DNA of 64,000 nucleotides from Actinospica acidithermotolerans (GTDB lineage Bacteria; Actinomycetota; Actinomycetes; Streptomycetales; Catenulisporaceae). The stretch is from positions 92,652-156,651 of the forward strand of contig NZ_JAGSOH010000005.1 in the NCBI RefSeq assembly GCF_018139625.1, given 5' to 3'. Position numbers and translations under genes: made by a program. A model generated the notes under the pieces. The model had not been told where the DNA came from, ran no database searches, and saw nothing but the letters and a program-made list of their open reading frames with translations. Shown here piece by piece: positions 15,666-23,006 of this stretch. Positions within the stretch are counted from its first letter, which is position 1, and the number at the start of each line of letters is the position of its first letter.

Positions 15666-15694
15666 AAGTTAGTGACCGATAACTACCAAGTCAA
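15666..15694 (-). promoter_or_regulatory. tetR promoter with operator copy 2
   Basis: On the minus strand TTGACT (15689-15694) and TAACTT (15666-15671) are exactly 17 nt apart. The operator AGTTAGTGACCGATAACT (15667-15684), with AGTTA/TAACT half-sites, lies across spacer and -10. It overlaps the murB stop codon at 15683-15685. Confidence 0.75.
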
Positions 15695-16765
15695 GGGGGC
15701 CGCGAAGACCGGCTCGGGGACCAGCCCGACGCCGAACCGCGCGGACACCCCGTCGCGCACCTCCGTCGCCAGCTTGAGCAGGTCGCCGGTGCTCGCGCCG
15801 CCGCGGTTGGTCAGCGCCAGGGTGTGCTTCGTGGAGAGCGTGACCGGGCCCGAGCCGTAGCCCTTGCCGAAGCCCGCGTGCTCGATCAGCCAGGCCGCCG
15901 AGATCTTCAGCCGGCCGTCCGCCTCCGGGTACGCCGTCGGCCGCGCCTCGATCCCCGCCGCCGCGCAGCGCCGCTCGAACTCGGCGTGCTGATCCGGCGT
16001 CAGGATCGGGTTGGTGAAGAAGGATCCGGCGCTCCACGTGTCGTGGTCGGCCTCGTCCAGCAGCATGCCGCGCCTGCGCCGCTGGGCCAGCACCGCCTCG
16101 CGCACCTCGGCCAGCGGCGCCCGGCCGCCGATCTCGATGCCGAGCGCGTCGGCCACGTCCCGGAACATCACCGGCTTCGACAGGCCGCCGAGGTCCTCCA
16201 ACTGGAAGTGCACGGCGGTCACCACGTACCGCGCGTTGCCCTTGAAGGCGCTGTGCCGGTACGAGAACCGGCAGTCGGAGCGGTCCAGCACGGTCATCGT
16301 CCCGGTGGCGCGGTCGTACGCGTCCACCATCACGACCGTCTGGCTCACGTCCTGGCCGTACGCTCCGACGTTCTGGATCGGCGTCGCCCCGGCCAGGCCC
16401 GGAATGCCGGACAGGCACTCGATCCCGGCCAGCCCCTCGGCCACCGACCGGGCCGCGACCTCGTCCCAGACCTCGCCCGCCGCCACCGAGAGCAGCCCGT
16501 CCCGCGCCGTCACCCCGCGCAGGCCGACCCGCACCACGCTGCCCGGGTAGCCCTCGTCCGCGACCACCAGGTTCGAGCCGCCGCCCAGGATCAGCAGCGG
16601 CTCGCCGTGGCCCTCGGCGTCCTTGACCGCCGCGATCAGCGTCTGCTCGGAATCCGCCTCGAAGTAGTGCCCGGCCGGGCCGCCGAGCCGCAGCGTGGTC
16701 AGCCCGGACAGCTCCACGCCGTGCTTCCAGCCGCCCCCGCCGCCCTCGCCCACCGCGCCGTTCAC
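15683..16765 (-). CDS. murB: UDP-N-acetylenolpyruvoylglucosamine reductase
   Basis: NADPH- and FAD-dependent second step of peptidoglycan precursor synthesis, reducing UDP-GlcNAc-enolpyruvate to UDP-MurNAc in the cytosol. The product is 360 aa. The FAD-binding motif GGGSN is at residues 61-65, followed by IPGLAGATPIQNVGAYGQ. The proton-donor serine is in WSAGSFFTNP near residue 246, and the C-terminal Glu is in VPEPVF. The GTG start overlaps the hadB stop (GTGA), so it is translated from the hadAB message. Linkage of hadAB and murB is usual in actinobacteria. Confidence 0.96.
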   Translation of the reverse strand: MNGAVGEGGGGGWKHGVELSGLTTLRLGGPAGHYFEADSEQTLIAAVKDAEGHGEPLLILGGGSNLVVADEGYPGSVVRVGLRGVTARDGLLSVAAGEVWDEVAARSVAEGLAGIECLSGIPGLAGATPIQNVGAYGQDVSQTVVMVDAYDRATGTMTVLDRSDCRFSYRHSAFKGNARYVVTAVHFQLEDLGGLSKPVMFRDVADALGIEIGGRAPLAEVREAVLAQRRRRGMLLDEADHDTWSAGSFFTNPILTPDQHAEFERRCAAAGIEARPTAYPEADGRLKISAAWLIEHAGFGKGYGSGPVTLSTKHTLALTNRGGASTGDLLKLATEVRDGVSARFGVGLVPEPVFAAPLTW

Positions 16766-17193
16766 GAGACCCGCACCACCGCGGACGCCTTGCCGAGCAC
16801 CTTCTGCCCGGCGCTCAGCACGGTCAGGTCCACCTGCACCCGGCCGCCGTCCAGTGCCTTCGTCACCTTGCCGGTCACCTCGACCAGCGCGCCCACCCCG
16901 TCGTCCGGCACCGCGACCGGCCGGGAGAAACGCACGTAGTACTCCTGCACCGCGGCCGGGTCACCCGCCCAGTCGGTGAGCACCCGCCCGGCCACGGCCA
17001 TCGTGTACATGCCGTGCGCGATCACGTCCGGCAGACCCACCTCGACGGCGAAGCGGCCGTTCCAGTGGATGTCGTTGAAGTCACCCGAGGCCCCGGCGTA
17101 GCGCACGAGGTCCTTGCGGGTGATCGGGAAGCTCGCCGCGGGCAGCACCGCGCCCACCGCGAAGCGCTCGGCCACGGACTCGGTCTCCGTCAC
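16762..17193 (-). CDS. hadB: MaoC-like (3R)-hydroxyacyl-ACP dehydratase subunit HadB
   Basis: A 143-aa hot-dog-fold dehydratase subunit for the dehydration step of fatty-acid elongation (FAS-II type). The GTG start at 17193 has GGAGGAGGAG just upstream; longer upstream reading in this frame has no family resemblance. The hydratase-2 motif with catalytic Asp and His is visible in YAGASGDFNDIHWN, followed by PDVIAHGMYTMAVAGRVLTD. The start overlaps the hadA stop and the end overlaps the murB start. HadB normally works as a heterodimer with HadA. Confidence 0.92.
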   Translation of the reverse strand: MTETESVAERFAVGAVLPAASFPITRKDLVRYAGASGDFNDIHWNGRFAVEVGLPDVIAHGMYTMAVAGRVLTDWAGDPAAVQEYYVRFSRPVAVPDDGVGALVEVTGKVTKALDGGRVQVDLTVLSAGQKVLGKASAVVRVS

Positions 17194-17648
17194 GACTGCT
17201 CCTCCTCCGCGGCACGCGCGACCAGCAGGGCGCGGGCTACGGTGATCAGCTCCCCGTCCTCCGTGCTCATCTCGGTCATCAGCGTGATCATGTCGTTGCC
17301 CGCGATCGACTTGATCGACTCCACGGTCACCACCGCCACGACCCGGTCCCCCGGCCGCATCGGCCGCTCGTGGTTGAACCGCTGGTCCCCGTGCACCACG
17401 CGCGACCAGTCGAGGCCGAGCGCCGGGTCGTAGACCACCTGGTCCGCGGCCGGCATCGAGATCACGATCGGGAAGGTCGGCGGCGCGACGACGTCCGGGT
17501 GGCCGAGCGCCTTGGCCGCCTCCGGGTCCCGGTACACCGGGTTCGGGTCGCCGATCGCCTCCGCGAACTCGCGGATCTTCTCCCGGCCGACCTCGTAGGC
17601 GGGGGTCGGCGGATACGTCCGGCCGACGAAGGACTGGTCCAAGGCCAT
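17190..17648 (-). CDS. hadA: MaoC-like dehydratase partner subunit HadA
   Basis: A 152-aa hot-dog protein of the HadA/HadC type, MALDQSFVGRTYPPTPAYEV at the start. It carries the typical FAEAIGDPNPVYRDPEAAKA and VVAPPTFPIVIS segments. It lacks the catalytic D-x4-H motif seen in HadB, as expected for the non-catalytic, substrate-positioning partner. The ATG at 17648 follows GAGG (8-nt gap). The stop overlaps the hadB start (GTGA), so the two are produced together. Confidence 0.92.
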   Translation of the reverse strand: MALDQSFVGRTYPPTPAYEVGREKIREFAEAIGDPNPVYRDPEAAKALGHPDVVAPPTFPIVISMPAADQVVYDPALGLDWSRVVHGDQRFNHERPMRPGDRVVAVVTVESIKSIAGNDMITLMTEMSTEDGELITVARALLVARAAEEEQS

Positions 17649-17719
17649 GGAAAACCTCAATCTGCAGCGTCGTAAGACCGCGTTCGAGCATAGCGGCGCC
17701 GGAAGTCCGCAGAACGCCG

Positions 17720-17754
17720 AGGGCCGCCCTCCCCGAGGCGGGGTGGGCGGCCCT
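17720..17754 (-). terminator. Terminator after rpmG
   Basis: A 16-bp inverted repeat with one central mismatch (arms 17720-17735 and 17739-17754) and a 3-nt loop, 20 bp beyond the rpmG stop and before hadA. Confidence 0.65.
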
Positions 17755-17773
17755 GGAAGATCAGCCGACGCGG

Positions 17774-17938
17774 TTACCGCGTCTCGCGGTGCGCCGTGTG
17801 CTTGTTGCAACGCGGGCAGTGCTTCTTCATCTCCAGACGATCCGGGTCGTTGCGCCGGTTCTTCTTGGTGATGTAGTTGCGCTCCTTGCACTCGGTGCAA
17901 GCCAGCGTGATCTTGGGACGGACGTCTGTGGCTGCCAC
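17774..17938 (-). CDS. rpmG: 50S ribosomal protein L33 (zinc-ribbon form)
   Basis: A 54-aa protein beginning with a GTG at 17938 that follows GGAG by 8 nt. An upstream ATG at 17959 would add seven non-conserved residues. Two CxxC pairs, CTEC and CPRC, form the zinc ribbon, so this is the zinc-dependent C+ form. Actinobacteria often carry a second, zinc-free copy under Zur control; none is in the window. It stands downstream of tRNA-Thr and tRNA-Met, as in related genomes. Confidence 0.95.
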   Translation of the reverse strand: MAATDVRPKITLACTECKERNYITKKNRRNDPDRLEMKKHCPRCNKHTAHRETR

Positions 17939-18074
17939 GAGTACGACTCCTACTGCCAATCGGAAGCTGCTGCGAGGCCCGCGGACACGGGCCGTTAGAC
18001 GGACCCCAATACTTTACCCCATACCAGACAGGGCCTCGGCGAGCGAGGATGCCACGGGGTGAAGCAGGGTTCGG

Positions 18075-18147
18075 TAGCGGTGACCGGACTTGAACCGGTG
18101 ACACAGCGATTATGAGCCGCTTGCTCTGCCAACTGAGCTACACCGCC
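18075..18147 (-). tRNA. tRNA-Met (elongator, anticodon CAT)
   Basis: A 73-nt cloverleaf: acceptor GGCGGTG/CACCGCT, anticodon loop CTCATAA, T-loop TTCAAGT, discriminator A, no encoded CCA. The first acceptor pair is a normal pair, so this is the elongator rather than the initiator type. Confidence 0.94.
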
Positions 18148-18207
18148 ATGATCGACAAAAGCCCGCCGGTCGACGCTCGTCACGTCACGGGCGGGCCGCC
18201 GATCAAG

Positions 18208-18280
18208 AGCCCCTTTACGGAATCGAACCGTAGACCTTCTCCTTACCATGGAGACGCTCTGCCGACTGAGCTAAAGGGGC
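18208..18280 (-). tRNA. tRNA-Thr (anticodon GGT)
   Basis: A 73-nt cloverleaf: acceptor GCCCCTT/AAGGGGC, anticodon stem TCTCC/GGAGA with loop ATGGTAA, T-loop TTCGATT, discriminator T, no encoded CCA. It lies 60 bp upstream of tRNA-Met, probably on one transcript with it and rpmG. Confidence 0.94.
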
Positions 18281-18335
18281 CTGCTTCCGCTGCCCGGCGT
18301 CCTTCGACTCCGTGCAATCGGTCGCTGCGTGGAAA

Positions 18336-18364
18336 ACCATACACGGCGCGGCCACCACAGTGAA
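18336..18364 (-). promoter_or_regulatory. Candidate promoter for tRNA-Thr/tRNA-Met/rpmG
   Basis: On the minus strand TTCACT (18359-18364) and TATGGT (18336-18341) are spaced by exactly 17 nt, about 56 nt upstream of the tRNA-Thr 5' end. Confidence 0.45.
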
Positions 18365-18430
18365 ATCGGGTTTCCGCCGTACGCTGCGGTAGCCCGTCGT
18401 CCAACGGCGCGACCTGCCAGGATGTCGCGC

Positions 18431-20083
18431 ATGACTGAGGGACCCGACTGGCTCGGCGAGCTGAGCGAGGCCGAGGAGCGGCTCTGGGAGGCGTTCGGCC
18501 ACGGCCGGCAGGTCGAGTTCTGGCACGGCGAGGAGATCCGCGCCGACGTCGTCGCGGCGCTCGCGCTCGGCGCCGTCGCCGGCACCCCGGGACGCACCGC
18601 CGGCGTGCGGATGCGCGGCGCCAGGATCGTCGGCGAGCTGGACCTGCGTCACGGGACGGTCGAGGTCCCGCTGACGATGCTGAGCTGCACGTTCCCCGAT
18701 CCGGTGCGGCTGGAGCAGTCCGTCACCAAGTCCATCGACCTGACGGGCAGCCATCTGGTCAGGCTGTGGGCGACCGGCGCGCACATACGCGGCAGCCTGA
18801 CCCTGAACCGGCTCGGGATATCCGACGGCGGACAGGACGCGGCGCTCCTGCAGCTGCTGACCGTGGAGACGGATCTGCTCTGCATACGCCTGCGCTGCCG
18901 CGGGAAGATCACCCTGATCAACACCCGAGTCGGCTCCGCGCTCCGGCTCAACCGCGCGGAACTGCGCAATCCCGGCGACGTCGCGATCAACGTCGGCGGC
19001 ATGAGCGTCGGCAGCAGCTTCTACTTCACGGGCGCCACGATCGAGGGACACCTGCGGATGCCCGGCCTGTCCGTCGGCGGCATGTTCAGCCTCGAGGACA
19101 GTACCCTCGCCGACCCGCCGACGGCGGGCCTGTTCGCCCACCAGTCCGTCTCCGCCGACTCCATCGAGGTCAACGGCAACGCCTTCTTCGACCGCGTCAC
19201 CGCCGCCGCGCAGATCGACCTCACCGGCGCGAGCTTCGGCGGGCGGCTCTCCTTCAAGGGCGCGCGGCTGGGCAGCCCGATGCCGGAGTGGCCCGCGCTG
19301 ATGGCCAGCTCCGTGACCGTGGCCCGAGGCCTGTACATCGGCGACGGCTTTCGCGCCGCGACCGGCGCCCGCCTGACGGGCGCTCAGATCGGCGGCCACC
19401 TGGACCTGTTCGGCATGGCCCCCGGCTCGGGCCCCCTGCAGCTCTACCACGCCAAGGCCGCCACCGTGCGCGACGGCCGGACGCAGCACGGGCGGTACGT
19501 GGCCGGCGGGGTCGGCTCCTGGCCCGCGGACGTCCAGCTGGACGGGTTCACCTACGAGGCCTTCGACCCGTACCTGGACGCCGGAGAGCGGGTCGGGCTG
19601 CTGCGCCGGCAGCCGGGCTACACCGCACAGCCGTACGAATTCATGGCCGCGTACTACCGCGCCCTCGGCCACGAGGAGGCCGCCCGGCGGATCCTGATCG
19701 AGAAGGAGCGGGTGCGGCACCGGGATTTCCACTCGCTCTCCCGGCTCGGCAGTGTGATCTCCAGCACACTGCTGGGCTACGGCTACCTGCCCCGGCGCGC
19801 CGCATACCTCGCGGCCGCAGTTCAGGCGGCCGCGAGCATCTTCTACGCCTACGACGTGCCCACCCCCGTTCACCCGGGCGACCATGTGACGTTCTATCCG
19901 TTGCTCTACGCTGCGGATCTGTTCGTGCCGATCGTGCACTTCGGCCAGGCCGACGCGTTCCAGTCGCACGGTTTCGCCGCCTTCGTGGCCTTTCTGCTGC
20001 CGTATCTCGGCTGGGCCCTGGGACTGGCGATCGTGGCCGGGGCGTCCCGGACCCTGTCGAAGGCGCCCGGCGGAATAGTTTAA
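18431..20083 (+). CDS. Beta-helix-like membrane-associated protein of unknown function
   Basis: A 550-aa protein; the ATG at 18431 follows AGGA by 8 nt. After a short helical start (LSEAEERLWEAFGHGRQVEF), residues 40-370 consist of imperfect repeats of about 20 residues of the kind LRMRGARIVGELDLRHGTV, HIRGSLTLNRLGIS and LTGAQIGGHLDLFGM. These suggest a right-handed beta-helix related to pentapeptide repeats. The C-terminus has hydrophobic stretches near residues 460-480 and 520-545. Similar Streptomyces proteins are often labelled membrane-associated oxidoreductase, but no redox motif is visible here. Function unknown. Confidence 0.7.
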   Translation: MTEGPDWLGELSEAEERLWEAFGHGRQVEFWHGEEIRADVVAALALGAVAGTPGRTAGVRMRGARIVGELDLRHGTVEVPLTMLSCTFPDPVRLEQSVTKSIDLTGSHLVRLWATGAHIRGSLTLNRLGISDGGQDAALLQLLTVETDLLCIRLRCRGKITLINTRVGSALRLNRAELRNPGDVAINVGGMSVGSSFYFTGATIEGHLRMPGLSVGGMFSLEDSTLADPPTAGLFAHQSVSADSIEVNGNAFFDRVTAAAQIDLTGASFGGRLSFKGARLGSPMPEWPALMASSVTVARGLYIGDGFRAATGARLTGAQIGGHLDLFGMAPGSGPLQLYHAKAATVRDGRTQHGRYVAGGVGSWPADVQLDGFTYEAFDPYLDAGERVGLLRRQPGYTAQPYEFMAAYYRALGHEEAARRILIEKERVRHRDFHSLSRLGSVISSTLLGYGYLPRRAAYLAAAVQAAASIFYAYDVPTPVHPGDHVTFYPLLYAADLFVPIVHFGQADAFQSHGFAAFVAFLLPYLGWALGLAIVAGASRTLSKAPGGIV

Positions 20084-20158
20084 GCTTCAACTTGGTTGGC
20101 CCTTCCGGACACCCTCCCCGACGCGGGGACGCGACCGACGACCAAGAACGGAAGAACG

Positions 20159-20764
20159 ATGACTGAGCTGCACGAGCACCTGGTCCTGGACAAGACCGCG
20201 CAGGACCTGCTGTTCCGCGAGGCCCGCACCGCGAACACCTTCAGCGACGAGCCGGTGAGCGAAGAGCAGGTCGCCGCGATCTACGACCTGGTCAAGTACG
20301 CCCCGACCTCGATGAACACCCAGCCGCTGCGGATCCTGCTGGTGCGCACCCCCGAGGCCCGCGAGCGCCTGGTGTCGCACATGTCCGACGGCAACAAGGC
20401 CAAGACCGAGACCGCCCCGCTGGTGGCCGTGCTCGCCTACGACCCCGAGTTCCACGAGCACCTGCCGACCCAGTTCCCGCACTTCCAGGGCGCCCAGGCC
20501 ATCTTCAAGGGCCAGGACCACCGCTTCGGCACCGCGTCCCTCAACGCCAGCCTCCAGGTCGGCTACTTCATCCTCGCCGTCCGCGCCGCCGGCCTCGCCG
20601 CCGGCCCGATGACCGGCTTCGACGCCGAGGGCATCGACAAGGAGTTCTTCTCCGAGTCCGGCTACAAGACCCTCGTCGTCGTCAACATCGGCAAGCCCGG
20701 CGAGAACGCCTGGTTCCCCCGCAACCCGCGCCTCGACCAGGACGCCGTCGTCACCACCGTCTGA
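20159..20764 (+). CDS. Nitroreductase family protein (RutE/malonic semialdehyde reductase-like)
   Basis: A 201-aa FMN-dependent NAD(P)H oxidoreductase. The ATG at 20159 follows GGAAG and gives MTELHEHLVLDKTAQDLLFR. The family markers are YAPTSMNTQPLRILLVRTPE (FMN-binding Ser/Asn), LNASLQVGYFILAVRAAGLA, AGPMTGFD and VVVNIGKPGENAWFPRNPRL. The length and the GENAWFPR ending match RutE-type malonic semialdehyde reductases. The rest of a pyrimidine (Rut) pathway is absent here, so the physiological substrate is uncertain. Codon choice is strongly biased, suggesting good expression. Confidence 0.87.
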   Translation: MTELHEHLVLDKTAQDLLFREARTANTFSDEPVSEEQVAAIYDLVKYAPTSMNTQPLRILLVRTPEARERLVSHMSDGNKAKTETAPLVAVLAYDPEFHEHLPTQFPHFQGAQAIFKGQDHRFGTASLNASLQVGYFILAVRAAGLAAGPMTGFDAEGIDKEFFSESGYKTLVVVNIGKPGENAWFPRNPRLDQDAVVTTV

Positions 20765-21070
20765 CCGACGCCCCGGCACAGCAGCCCGGCCCCGAAACAG
20801 GCACCGGCTTCAGCACAGGCACCGCCACCTGCACCGGCCGCTAGGCCGCGCCGCGCCGGGCCGTCAGGGCCGTGCACCAGGCCGTCAGGGCCGCGCACCC
20901 CGCTCCCCTCCACGGGCGAGGTACGCGGCCCTTTCGCATGCCCCGATACCGCCCGATCCGATCATATGACTTATATCAAACCTCTTCCCCTGCAGCTCAG
21001 GCCGCGCATACGCTGTAGTCCTCGCTCACCAGTTCTACCGACGAACGAGCGACTGACCGAGGAGCACGCC
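20765..21070. other. Intergenic region with terminator and 20-bp tandem repeat
   Basis: 306 bp without a supported gene. It holds a two-copy direct repeat of GGCCGTCAGGGCCGTGCACC (20859-20878 and 20880-20899, one mismatch), then a terminator hairpin. After that the base composition changes to an AT-richer stretch (around 20955-21000, for example CATATGACTTATATC) that leads into the HNH gene. Confidence 0.5.
20887..20934 (+). terminator. Terminator after the nitroreductase gene
   Basis: The inverted repeat AGGGCCGCG (20887-20895) / CGCGGCCCT (20924-20932) with a long GC-rich loop is followed by TT. It uses part of the second copy of the 20-bp repeat. Confidence 0.5.
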
Positions 21071-21946
21071 ATGACCGCAGCCCGCCCGCGTGGCATGTAC
21101 ACCCCCGAGAAGCTCATCCCCGCCGTCGCAGCGGCAGGCACCCTCGGCGAGGTGCTGACCAACCTCGGACTCGAGGACAGCCGTGAGCGCCGCGCGTACG
21201 TGTCCCGCCGAATCAAGGCTCTCGGGATCGACGGCAGCCATCTCCACAGCACATCACTGCTCTACACCGACGCCGACCTCCGCGAAGCCGTATCCGTGTC
21301 CGCGACGATGGTCGATGTCGCCGTCCTCCTCGGCGCGAAGCCGATGGGCGGCACGATCCACCACCTCAGGCGGCGAATAGATGCACTCGGCCTGGACACC
21401 GGTCACTTCAATAAGTCCAGGCCGAGGGAGTCGATCAAGCCGCGAACGGCCAGCGTGGGTTTCCGGTACGAGGGCCGCAGGCTAGTCGTCGACGAGGCGA
21501 TGCTGCGCGCCGTCGTCCCTCGGTGCCACAGCGTCGCTCACGTCGTCCGCATGCTCGGCATGGCACCGTCTGCACAGCGTTGCGGGCTTGTCCGGGAGGA
21601 GGCTCGCCGTCTTGGGCTCGACACGCGCCACTTCCTCGGCCAAGGGCACTTGCGCGGTATTCCGAACGGCCGACGCATGGCGCCCGAAGCCGTGCTGATC
21701 TTTCGGCCCGAGCAGCTGCAGCGCGCGAAGCCGCCGGTACTCCGCAGAGCATTGATTGAGACGGGCATGGCCGAGAGATGCGCCGGGTGCGGCACCGGCC
21801 CGGAATGGCTCGGGAGGCCGCTGACCCTCGAACTCGACCACATCAACGGCGATTTTCGGGACAATCGGCGCGAGAATCTCCGCTTCATGTGCCCGAACTG
21901 TCACGCCACTACGGACAACTACTGCCGCAAGAAGTCCATCCGATAG
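21071..21946 (+). CDS. HNH endonuclease with three N-terminal DNA-binding repeats
   Basis: A 291-aa protein; the ATG at 21071 follows GGAG by 6 nt. Residues 1-190 hold three related helical units ending RRIKALGIDGSHL, RRRIDALGLDTGHF and REEARRLGLDTRHF, the form of intron/phage-type nuclease repeats that bind DNA. The C-terminus is a zinc-framed HNH: CAGC at about 237-240, LELDHINGD with the catalytic Asp-His at 256-257, NRRENLRFMCPNCHATTDN, then YCRKK. The gene uses more A/T-ending codons than its neighbours (a fragment such as TTCAATAAGTCC), suggesting transfer. It ends 12 bp before an unusual tRNA gene, and both share one downstream hairpin. A homing or mobile-element nuclease is the likely origin. 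Confidence 0.82.
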   Translation: MTAARPRGMYTPEKLIPAVAAAGTLGEVLTNLGLEDSRERRAYVSRRIKALGIDGSHLHSTSLLYTDADLREAVSVSATMVDVAVLLGAKPMGGTIHHLRRRIDALGLDTGHFNKSRPRESIKPRTASVGFRYEGRRLVVDEAMLRAVVPRCHSVAHVVRMLGMAPSAQRCGLVREEARRLGLDTRHFLGQGHLRGIPNGRRMAPEAVLIFRPEQLQRAKPPVLRRALIETGMAERCAGCGTGPEWLGRPLTLELDHINGDFRDNRRENLRFMCPNCHATTDNYCRKKSIR

Positions 21947-21958
21947 AATCTGCAGGCC

Positions 21959-22032
21959 GGGACCGTAGCCCAACGGCAGGAGGCAGATGCTTTAGGTGCA
22001 TCACAGTGTCGGTTCGAATCCGACCGGTCCCA
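21959..22032 (+). tRNA. Class I tRNA with leucine anticodon TAG (unusual)
   Basis: A 74-nt cloverleaf: acceptor GGGACCG/CGGTCCC, a short D stem GCC/GGC, anticodon stem GATGC/GCATC with loop TTTAGGT (anticodon TAG, reads CUA), variable region ACAGT of only 5 nt, T arm GTCGG-TTCGAAT-CCGAC, discriminator A, no encoded CCA. All stems pair perfectly. Bacterial tRNA-Leu is normally class II with a long variable arm, which is absent here. It could be a tRNA-Leu-like decoy or a non-standard tRNA carried with the adjoining HNH gene. That it folds as a tRNA is clear; the charged amino acid is not. Confidence 0.75.
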
Positions 22033-22042
22033 CTGCGACATG

Positions 22043-22079
22043 ACACTTGTGGCCAGGCATGATGCCTGGCCACAAGTGT
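22043..22079 (+). terminator. Bidirectional terminator after the HNH-tRNA unit
   Basis: A perfect 18-bp inverted repeat (arms 22043-22060 and 22062-22079) around a single central G, 10 bp after the tRNA and 39 bp before the stop of the convergent permease gene. It can serve both strands. Confidence 0.75.
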
Positions 22080-22118
22080 TTCAGCATTCAGATCGGAAGA
22101 GGGGCCTGCGGCCTGGCG

Positions 22119-23003
22119 TTACTTCACCGAGCCGGCGGTGAGGCCGGAGACCACCTTGCCCTCGATGAAGGCGAACAGGATGATCACCGGGATGGTGGCG
22201 ATCACCGAGGCGGCGAACAGGTGCTGCCAGTCGGTGGAGTACTGGCCGATGAAGCTGTTCATCTTAACGGTCAGCGGCTCGCTGGAGTCGGTGTTGGTGA
22301 GCGTCAGGGCGGTGATGAACTCGTTCCAGGCGGCGATGAAGGTGAAGATCAGGGCCGTGACGATGCCGGGGAGCGCGAGCGGGATGATGACGCGGAACAT
22401 CGCGCCCACCCGGCTGGTGCCGTCGACCATGGCGGCCTCTTCGAGCTCCTTGGGGATGGCGCCGAAGTAGGCGTTCAGGATCCAGATCGCGAAGGCCAGG
22501 TTGAAGCCGGCGTTGACCAGGATCAGGGCGAGGGTGGAGTTCACGTGGACGGTGTTGGTGAACTCCTGGTAGATGCCGACGATCAGCGAGGTCGGCTGGA
22601 ACATCTGGGTGACCAGCACCAGGATCAGGAACACGCCGCGGCCGCGGAACTTCCTTCTGGACGTGTAGTACGCGGCGGGGATGGCGACGAGCAGGACGAG
22701 CACGGTGCTGCCCACGGCCACCTCGAGGCTGACGGCGAGGTTGGTGCCGAGGCCGGTGGACCAGATGTTGGTGAAGTTCGCGAAGGTCAGGTGGTGCGGG
22801 AAGTAGTCGCGGTCGCGCAGTTCGGCCTGGGGGCGCAGCGCGGTGACGATCATCTCCAGGTACGGCAGGACGAAGATCAGCGCGACGAGGTAGGCGACCG
22901 CGCAGACCAGGACCGTGCGCAGTGTCGGGGGCTTTTTCTGGCGGGTCCGGGCGACCCGGTCCTGGTCCTGGGGCGGTGTCGCGGCGACGGTGACGGCGGC
23001 CAT
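22119..23003 (-). CDS. Carbohydrate ABC transporter permease, MalG-like
   Basis: A 294-aa inner-membrane permease with six predicted spans, the first near residues 30-55 (LVCAVAYLVALIFVLPYLEM). The ATPase-coupling EAA loop reads EELEEAAMVDGTSRVGAMFR, then PLALPGIVTALIF. It ends GKVVSGLTAGSVK, typical of sugar MalG/LacG/DasC subunits. It follows its partner permease by 3 bp and completes a binding protein-permease-permease operon. No ATPase gene is present. In actinobacteria such sugar importers usually share a single ATPase (MsiK) encoded elsewhere. Confidence 0.92.
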   Translation of the reverse strand: MAAVTVAATPPQDQDRVARTRQKKPPTLRTVLVCAVAYLVALIFVLPYLEMIVTALRPQAELRDRDYFPHHLTFANFTNIWSTGLGTNLAVSLEVAVGSTVLVLLVAIPAAYYTSRRKFRGRGVFLILVLVTQMFQPTSLIVGIYQEFTNTVHVNSTLALILVNAGFNLAFAIWILNAYFGAIPKELEEAAMVDGTSRVGAMFRVIIPLALPGIVTALIFTFIAAWNEFITALTLTNTDSSEPLTVKMNSFIGQYSTDWQHLFAASVIATIPVIILFAFIEGKVVSGLTAGSVK

Positions 23004-23006
23004 GGA

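Noticed and set aside
20859..20899. CRISPR-like repeat
   Set aside because: Only two adjacent 20-bp copies with a 1-bp gap, no spacers and no cas genes.
21959..22079. Prophage or integrative-element attachment site at the tRNA
   Set aside because: No integrase gene and no direct repeat of the tRNA 3' end was seen nearby; the inverted repeat after the tRNA looks like a terminator.
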